NCBI GenBank assembly: GCA_964620345.1
Contig: CAZUHK010000124.1
Coordinates: 1-9,840 of the forward strand
Source of the DNA: CAZUHK01 sp964620345
GTDB lineage: Bacteria > Planctomycetota > Phycisphaerae > Phycisphaerales > Zrk34
Reading direction: 5' to 3'
DNA length: 9,840 nucleotides
Position 1 is the first letter of the stretch, and every line of letters begins with the position of its first letter. The notes beneath the pieces are model-generated. The model was not told where the DNA came from and searched no databases. It saw only the letters and a list, made by a program, of their open reading frames with translations. Position numbers and translations under genes: made by a program. This document shows positions 7,129 through 9,840 of the stretch, piece by piece.

Positions 7129-7134
7129 ACAGTA
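7129..7134 (-). promoter_or_regulatory. -10-like box placed for a leaderless ASCH-gene transcript
   Basis: TACTGT on the minus strand fits the minimal TANNNT form and is followed by exactly six nt and the ATG at 7122-7120. No good -35 is present, so the box alone is weak evidence. It is listed because scpB, diverging from the same gap, and dinG show the same geometry. Confidence 0.3.
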
Positions 7135-7143
7135 CCACGCCCG

Positions 7144-7173
7144 TTCGCAGCCCGCCGACGCCAGCGATACAAT
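7144..7173 (+). promoter_or_regulatory. Putative scpB promoter giving a leaderless transcript
   Basis: TTCGCA (7144-7149, 4 of 6 to -35) and TACAAT (7168-7173, 5 of 6 to -10) are separated by 18 bp. Six nt follow, then the scpB ATG at 7180, so transcription would begin at or next to the A of ATG. No Shine-Dalgarno sequence precedes the gene. The whole divergent gap with the ASCH gene is only 57 bp. Confidence 0.5.
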
Positions 7174-7179
7174 CTGCCC

Positions 7180-7755
7180 ATGGCCGATGCCTCGGACACG
7201 ACCACCCACACGCCGCCCGCCGCCCCGCCGCCGGAGCCGGCCGACATCGCCCGCCGCGTCGAGGCGGTGCTGCTGACCAGCGACCGGCCGATCACCGCCG
7301 GCAAGATCGCCGAGGCGCTCGAGCTCGAAGCGACCAAGTCGATCAAGCAGGCCATCGACGACCTCAATGCGTTTTACGACGATCACGAGCGGTCCTTCCG
7401 CGTCGAAGAAGTTGCCGGCGGGTTTCGGTTCATGACCCGCCCCGATTTCAAGCCGATCCTCGCCCGCCTGCACAAGACGCGCGAGCAATCCAAGCTCAGC
7501 CCCGCGGCGATGGAGACCCTGGCCATCATCGCATACCGCCAGCCCATCCTCCGGGCGGACATCGAAGCGATCCGCGGCGTCAGCGCCGGCGAGGTCGTCC
7601 GATCGCTGATGGACAAGAACCTGGTGAAGATCGCCGGCAGAGCCGATGAGATCGGCCGGCCCATGCTGTACGGCACGACGAAGCATTTTCTCGAAGTGTT
7701 CGGCCTGGCGTCGCTCAAAGACCTGCCCAAGGCCGAGGAGTTGAACAAGCCATGA
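7180..7755 (+). CDS. scpB: Segregation and condensation protein B
   Basis: This 191-residue ScpB forms, with ScpA and SMC, the bacterial condensin that compacts and segregates the chromosome; it has two winged-helix domains and binds the ScpA kleisin. Signatures are VEAVLLTSDRPIT (27-39), FRVEEVAGGFRFMTRPDF (73-90), the hallmark METLAIIAYRQPI (111-123), RADIEAIRGV (125-134) and GRPMLYGTTKHFLEVFGL (159-176), ending LKDLP. The first 20 residues are Pro/Thr-rich and probably disordered. scpA, often adjacent, is not in the window. The gene overlaps the downstream lipoprotein gene by 4 nt (ATGA). Confidence 0.95.
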   Translation: MADASDTTTHTPPAAPPPEPADIARRVEAVLLTSDRPITAGKIAEALELEATKSIKQAIDDLNAFYDDHERSFRVEEVAGGFRFMTRPDFKPILARLHKTREQSKLSPAAMETLAIIAYRQPILRADIEAIRGVSAGEVVRSLMDKNLVKIAGRADEIGRPMLYGTTKHFLEVFGLASLKDLPKAEELNKP

Positions 7756-8213
7756 TCGCACCGCGCCTGTTCGTCGCCGTGCTGGCGGTCGCGCTGCTCG
7801 CCGGTTGCGACACGTACCAGCTTGCCGGTCGCGTGGTCAGCGGCCCGCGCTCGCAGGTGGTGGTCGTGGGCGCCGACGACCCGCGCCTGACCGGCCCGCC
7901 GGTGGCCGATGCCTCGGTGCAGGTGGTGATCGACCCCAACTCCGCCGGCCGCACCGTGCTGCCGCTGACCTGGTCCGACGAGTCGGGCCGATTCACCCTG
8001 CCGGTCGACAAGCTCGGCGCCGGCGCCCTGGAGTACGAGATGCTGGTGATCGGCCGGGCGCCGAAAAAGAACCCGGCCGAGGCGGTGCTGGACCTGCCGC
8101 CGGCGAAGAAGCGTGTGCTGATCGTCCTGGCCGACGGCCGCGACCGCGACGTGCGGGCCGAGAACCCCTGGCGCGATGCCCAGGAACAGATCGACCGCCA
8201 CTTCCCGCGGTGA
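7752..8213 (+). CDS. Small predicted lipoprotein, function unknown
   Basis: This 153-residue protein has a lipoprotein signal peptide: a basic Arg5, a hydrophobic core (6-17) and the lipobox LAGC with Cys19 as the expected lipidation site. The mature part begins DTYQLAGRV and contains beta-strand-like stretches (QVVVVG, ASVQVVID, SGRFTLPVD, MLVIG, KRVLIVLADG), consistent with a small beta-sandwich like those of carboxypeptidase-regulatory-like domains; that fold is a guess. The C-terminus is charged. It should be anchored in a membrane facing the periplasm. The ATG overlaps the scpB stop, and a GAGGAG inside scpB lies 11 nt upstream, so translation is likely coupled. Third codon positions are strongly GC, as in its neighbours. 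Confidence 0.85.
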   Translation: MIAPRLFVAVLAVALLAGCDTYQLAGRVVSGPRSQVVVVGADDPRLTGPPVADASVQVVIDPNSAGRTVLPLTWSDESGRFTLPVDKLGAGALEYEMLVIGRAPKKNPAEAVLDLPPAKKRVLIVLADGRDRDVRAENPWRDAQEQIDRHFPR

Positions 8214-8222
8214 GCCCGCCCG

Positions 8223-8246
8223 CGGCGTCGGGGCGCCGATTTGTCC
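8223..8246 (+). terminator. Candidate intrinsic terminator after scpB-lipoprotein
   Basis: CGGCG (8223-8227) pairs with CGCCG (8234-8238) around a 6-nt loop ten nt past the lipoprotein stop. It is followed by ATTTGTCC, a short, interrupted U-rich tail. The stem is short but all G-C. A weak or partial terminator is plausible. Confidence 0.35.
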
Positions 8247-8251
8247 TCCTG

Positions 8252-8308
8252 CTCGTACTCGTAATCGATCCCCCGCGTTGACGTCGACCAGACGATTACG
8301 ATCACGAG
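8252..8308. repeat. Long imperfect inverted repeat, 16-bp arms
   Basis: CTCGTACTCGTAATCG (8252-8267) and CGATTACGATCACGAG (8293-8308) are reverse complements except at two adjacent positions. The 25-nt spacer contains GTTGACGTCGAC. The arms are much richer in A/T than the surroundings. The element lies between the lipoprotein gene and the adk promoter, so it could be an operator, an RNA stem-loop or a relic of a mobile repeat. Confidence 0.6.
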
Positions 8309-8322
8309 GCGAACGGCGGGCG

Positions 8323-8351
8323 TTGCCCACCGCCGCATCGGCCTCTACACT
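8323..8351 (+). promoter_or_regulatory. Putative adk promoter
   Basis: TTGCCC (8323-8328, 4 of 6) and TACACT (8346-8351, 4 of 6) are spaced 17 bp, the optimum for the main sigma factor. Transcription would begin near 8358, giving a leader of about 40 nt that contains the adk ribosome binding site. The inverted repeat at 8252-8308 ends 14 bp upstream of the -35, a position suited to an activator. Confidence 0.5.
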
Positions 8352-8380
8352 AACCGCCCCACACCCGACGCCAGCAGCCC

Positions 8381-8387
8381 AAGGAGG
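8381..8387 (+). promoter_or_regulatory. Ribosome binding site of adk
   Basis: AAGGAGG lies 9 nt before the ATG at 8397. It is the best Shine-Dalgarno match in front of any complete gene of the window and fixes the adk start. It contrasts with scpB and dinG, which have none. Confidence 0.8.
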
Positions 8388-8396
8388 CGTCCTGTC

Positions 8397-9029
8397 ATGA
8401 GCGATCTGTTCCATACCGTGTTGATCTTCGGCCCGCCCGGCTCGGGCAAAGGCACCCAGGGCCGCGCCCTGGGCTCCATCCCCGGCTTCTTCCACTGCGC
8501 CTGCGGCGATGTGTTCCGACGCATCAACCCAAACTCCCGCGTCGGCAAAGTCTTCATGGAGTACTCCTCCCGCGGCGAGCTGGTCCCCGACGACGTGACC
8601 ATCGACATGTGGCTCGACCACATCCACGCCATGGAAAAGACCAACGCCTACAAGCCCGAGGCCGACGTGCTCATCCTCGACGGCATACCCCGCAACGTCC
8701 ACCAGGCCAAGATGATGGACAAGCACCTGCACGTGCTCAAGCTCATCGAGCTCGAATGCCCCGATGAGGACGCGATGATCCAGCGCATGCGCCGCCGCGC
8801 CCTCAAAGAAAACCGCCTGGACGACGCCAAGGAAGAGGTCGTCCGCAACCGCTTCGTGGTCTATCACGAAGAGTCGGCCCCGGTGCTCAACCACTATTCG
8901 CCCGATCTGATCGCCAAGGTCAACGCCGTGCAGAGCCCCGCCGAGGTGCTGCGCGACGTGCTCGACATCGTCGTGCCGGTTCAGAACGCCCACTTCAAGC
9001 GACTCAGCAAGCAGGGCGTGACCGCCTGA
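8397..9029 (+). CDS. adk: Adenylate kinase family nucleoside monophosphate kinase, short-LID type
   Basis: This 210-residue P-loop kinase transfers phosphate between ATP and a nucleoside monophosphate, most likely AMP, to balance adenylate pools in the cytoplasm. The P-loop GPPGSGKGT is at 12-20, the NMP-site GDVFR at 37-41 (family form GDMLR), LDGIPR at 94-99 (family LDGFPR), and the CORE/LID arginines lie in RMRRRALKENRLDDAKEEVVRNR (130-152). The LID is only a few residues between the arginines, as in vertebrate AK1 and UMP/CMP kinases, instead of the roughly 30-residue LID of E. coli Adk; no zinc cysteines are present. Cys34 and Cys36 precede the GD. Because of the divergent NMP site, a preference for another nucleotide cannot be ruled out. 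The gene appears monocistronic, with its own promoter and ribosome binding site. Confidence 0.9.
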   Translation: MSDLFHTVLIFGPPGSGKGTQGRALGSIPGFFHCACGDVFRRINPNSRVGKVFMEYSSRGELVPDDVTIDMWLDHIHAMEKTNAYKPEADVLILDGIPRNVHQAKMMDKHLHVLKLIELECPDEDAMIQRMRRRALKENRLDDAKEEVVRNRFVVYHEESAPVLNHYSPDLIAKVNAVQSPAEVLRDVLDIVVPVQNAHFKRLSKQGVTA

Positions 9030-9064
9030 CCGCCGGGCGACGAGTAAGCAGCGATGAGCGATGA

Positions 9065-9084
9065 GGCCGACCCGCGCGTCGGCC
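9065..9084 (+). terminator. Terminator-like hairpin after adk
   Basis: GGCCGAC (9065-9071) pairs perfectly with GTCGGCC (9078-9084) around a 6-nt loop, 35 nt past the adk stop. A second GTCGGCC at 9091-9097 could pair with the same left arm. No U-tract follows, so it may act as an RNA 3'-end stabiliser or as a weak terminator. Confidence 0.35.
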
Positions 9085-9295
9085 CGATTCGTCGGCCGCG
9101 CGTGCCGTGCCTGCGGCGCGCGCCGGTCGGTCGTGTCCGCCCCCCGCCCCGGGCACGCCCCCCGGCCGCCACCCATCTCCCGAGCCGACAACGATTTACC
9201 AACGACCGGCCCGCATGACCGCCCCTGACCGCCCGGCCAGTCGGCCCCACCGATCCAACCCCCGCCACCCGCGACGTTTGCGCGCCAACGCGACG

Positions 9296-9332
9296 GGCCG
9301 GCGCGCCGCCGGCCGGCGCGAAATCCCGCGCC
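9296..9332. repeat. Two back-to-back GC hairpins
   Basis: GGCCGGCG (9296-9303) pairs with CGCCGGCC (9307-9314) around 3 nt. Directly adjoining, GGCGCG (9315-9320) pairs with CGCGCC (9327-9332) around AAATCC. The two hairpins abut without a gap. The decamer GGCCGGCGCG occurs at both 9296-9305 and 9311-9320. Confidence 0.5.
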
Positions 9333-9809
9333 AACCCGTCGCCGCCCGGCCGCCCGGCCCCCGCCTCGTCGCGGTCGGGTTGTGTTCATCATCGGCATCG
9401 GCCTTGGTTCCTGTCGTCGCCCTCGCGCAAGCGGACCGCCGCCGACACCACGGCCGGCGGCGCGCAAAACAACCGCCCCCATAAAGAGACGACGTGCCCC
9501 AAACGTGCGCGCCGGCGTGACCCGAACCGCCCGAAATCGGGCCCGGCCCTATCGCCAGGCCGATTCGCCCGCGCACGCAAATGTCGCGGGTCTGAACCGC
9601 CGCGGCGCGCGCCGGGTCGCCGTCGTGCGAGCGTCGGCGGCCGTCCCTGTTGAAGTTCACTGCGGCCGGTGGTCAGGTGCCGGCTGCCTGGCTCCGCAGC
9701 TTTCGCCTGGCGTTCGCCGCGCGCTCACCGAAGTGGCTATAGATGGCACTCGAAAGGCAAGACGCCACGCTGCGATCTGCTCTAAAGCAGCGGGTATGAC
9801 TTTTCTGCC

Positions 9810-9832
9810 CCTTCCCCCTCTCAGGGGGAAGG
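9810..9832. repeat. Perfect 10-bp hairpin at the window edge, likely dispersed repeat
   Basis: CCTTCCCCCT (9810-9819) pairs with AGGGGGAAGG (9823-9832) around a CTC loop. No T-tract follows on either strand, so it is not a standard terminator. Palindromes of this purine/pyrimidine type occur as dispersed intergenic repeats in many GC-rich bacterial genomes. The element may be cut by the window end. Confidence 0.5.
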
Positions 9833-9840
9833 CGGGGATG

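Larger units (their letters stand above)
9030..9840. other. Long intergenic region, no credible gene
   Basis: No open frame here looks like a protein; the longer ones are low-complexity Arg/Pro/Gly runs. Three zones can be told apart. Positions 9030-9100 hold a 7-bp tandem repeat (AGCGATG twice, 9050-9063) and a terminator-like hairpin. Positions about 9100-9650 are extremely GC-rich; by hand count 9121-9300 has about twice as many C as G on the plus strand, and contains paired hairpins at 9296-9332. Positions about 9650-9840 are less extreme, with the heptamer GCCTGGC at 9686-9692 and 9705-9711, small stem-loops and a perfect 10-bp hairpin at the edge. Confidence 0.6.

Noticed and set aside
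8382..8393. AGGA-GGCG-TCCT hairpin that could hide the adk ribosome binding site
   Set aside because: A 4-bp stem is too weak to regulate alone, and half of it is simply the Shine-Dalgarno sequence.
7383..9482. 699-codon minus-strand open frame across scpB, the lipoprotein gene and adk
   Set aside because: It lies antisense to three well-supported genes, and its product is low-complexity with no family signature.
9107..9484. Plus-strand ORF containing a signal-peptide-like stretch (LVAVGLCSSSASALVPVVALAQA region)
   Set aside because: The hydrophobic stretch is far from the start, is preceded by about 90 Arg/Pro-rich residues, and the frame ends soon after it. There is no ribosome binding site; composition alone explains it.
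9713..9743. TTCGCC and TATAGA as a rightward promoter
   Set aside because: The -35 match is poor, the spacer is 19 bp, and no start codon with a ribosome binding site follows before the window edge.

Overview
The window looks like a GC-rich bacterial chromosome segment carrying mostly housekeeping genes. Several points suggest a planctomycete, possibly of the Phycisphaerae: the DinG-type helicase form, a short-LID adenylate kinase, strong GC bias at third codon positions, and few Shine-Dalgarno sequences in front of operon-leading genes. That assignment is an inference from protein character, not from any marker gene. I see no tRNA, rRNA, CRISPR array, integrase or transposase.

Layout. Positions 1-444 hold no convincing gene, but contain several consecutive stem-loops and, near the left edge on the minus strand, a well-placed ribosome binding site in front of a tiny ORF. 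From 445 to 7122 there is a run of six minus-strand genes. In transcription order they are an ASCH-domain protein fused to a putative B3-like barrel, nadC (NAD synthesis), an AMMECR1-domain protein, rsmG (16S rRNA m7G methyltransferase), a DinG/XPD-type helicase and a phosphomannomutase/phosphoglucomutase. Gene pairs overlap by 4 nt or sit close together, so they probably form one to three transcription units. From a 57-bp divergent gap (7123-7179), scpB (chromosome condensation) and a small lipoprotein gene run rightward, overlapping by 4 nt. A terminator-like hairpin, a long imperfect inverted repeat and a reasonable promoter follow, then a short-LID adenylate kinase with a canonical ribosome binding site. 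Positions 9030-9840 have no credible gene. They begin with a terminator-like hairpin, pass through a very GC-rich, C-skewed stretch with back-to-back hairpins, and end in a less GC-extreme stretch with a perfect 10-bp hairpin that resembles dispersed intergenic repeats.

How the genes relate. They cover nucleotide and cofactor metabolism (nadC, adk), sugar phosphate supply for the envelope (phosphomannomutase), ribosome modification (rsmG), DNA repair (DinG) and chromosome segregation (scpB). They do not form one pathway. The least understood pieces are the ASCH/B3-like fusion, the stand-alone AMMECR1 protein, the scpB-coupled lipoprotein and the structured intergenic region at the left end. 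Three genes (scpB, the ASCH gene, dinG) have a TANNNT box exactly six nucleotides before the start codon, suggesting leaderless transcripts. I found no clear-cut novel defence or mobile system.
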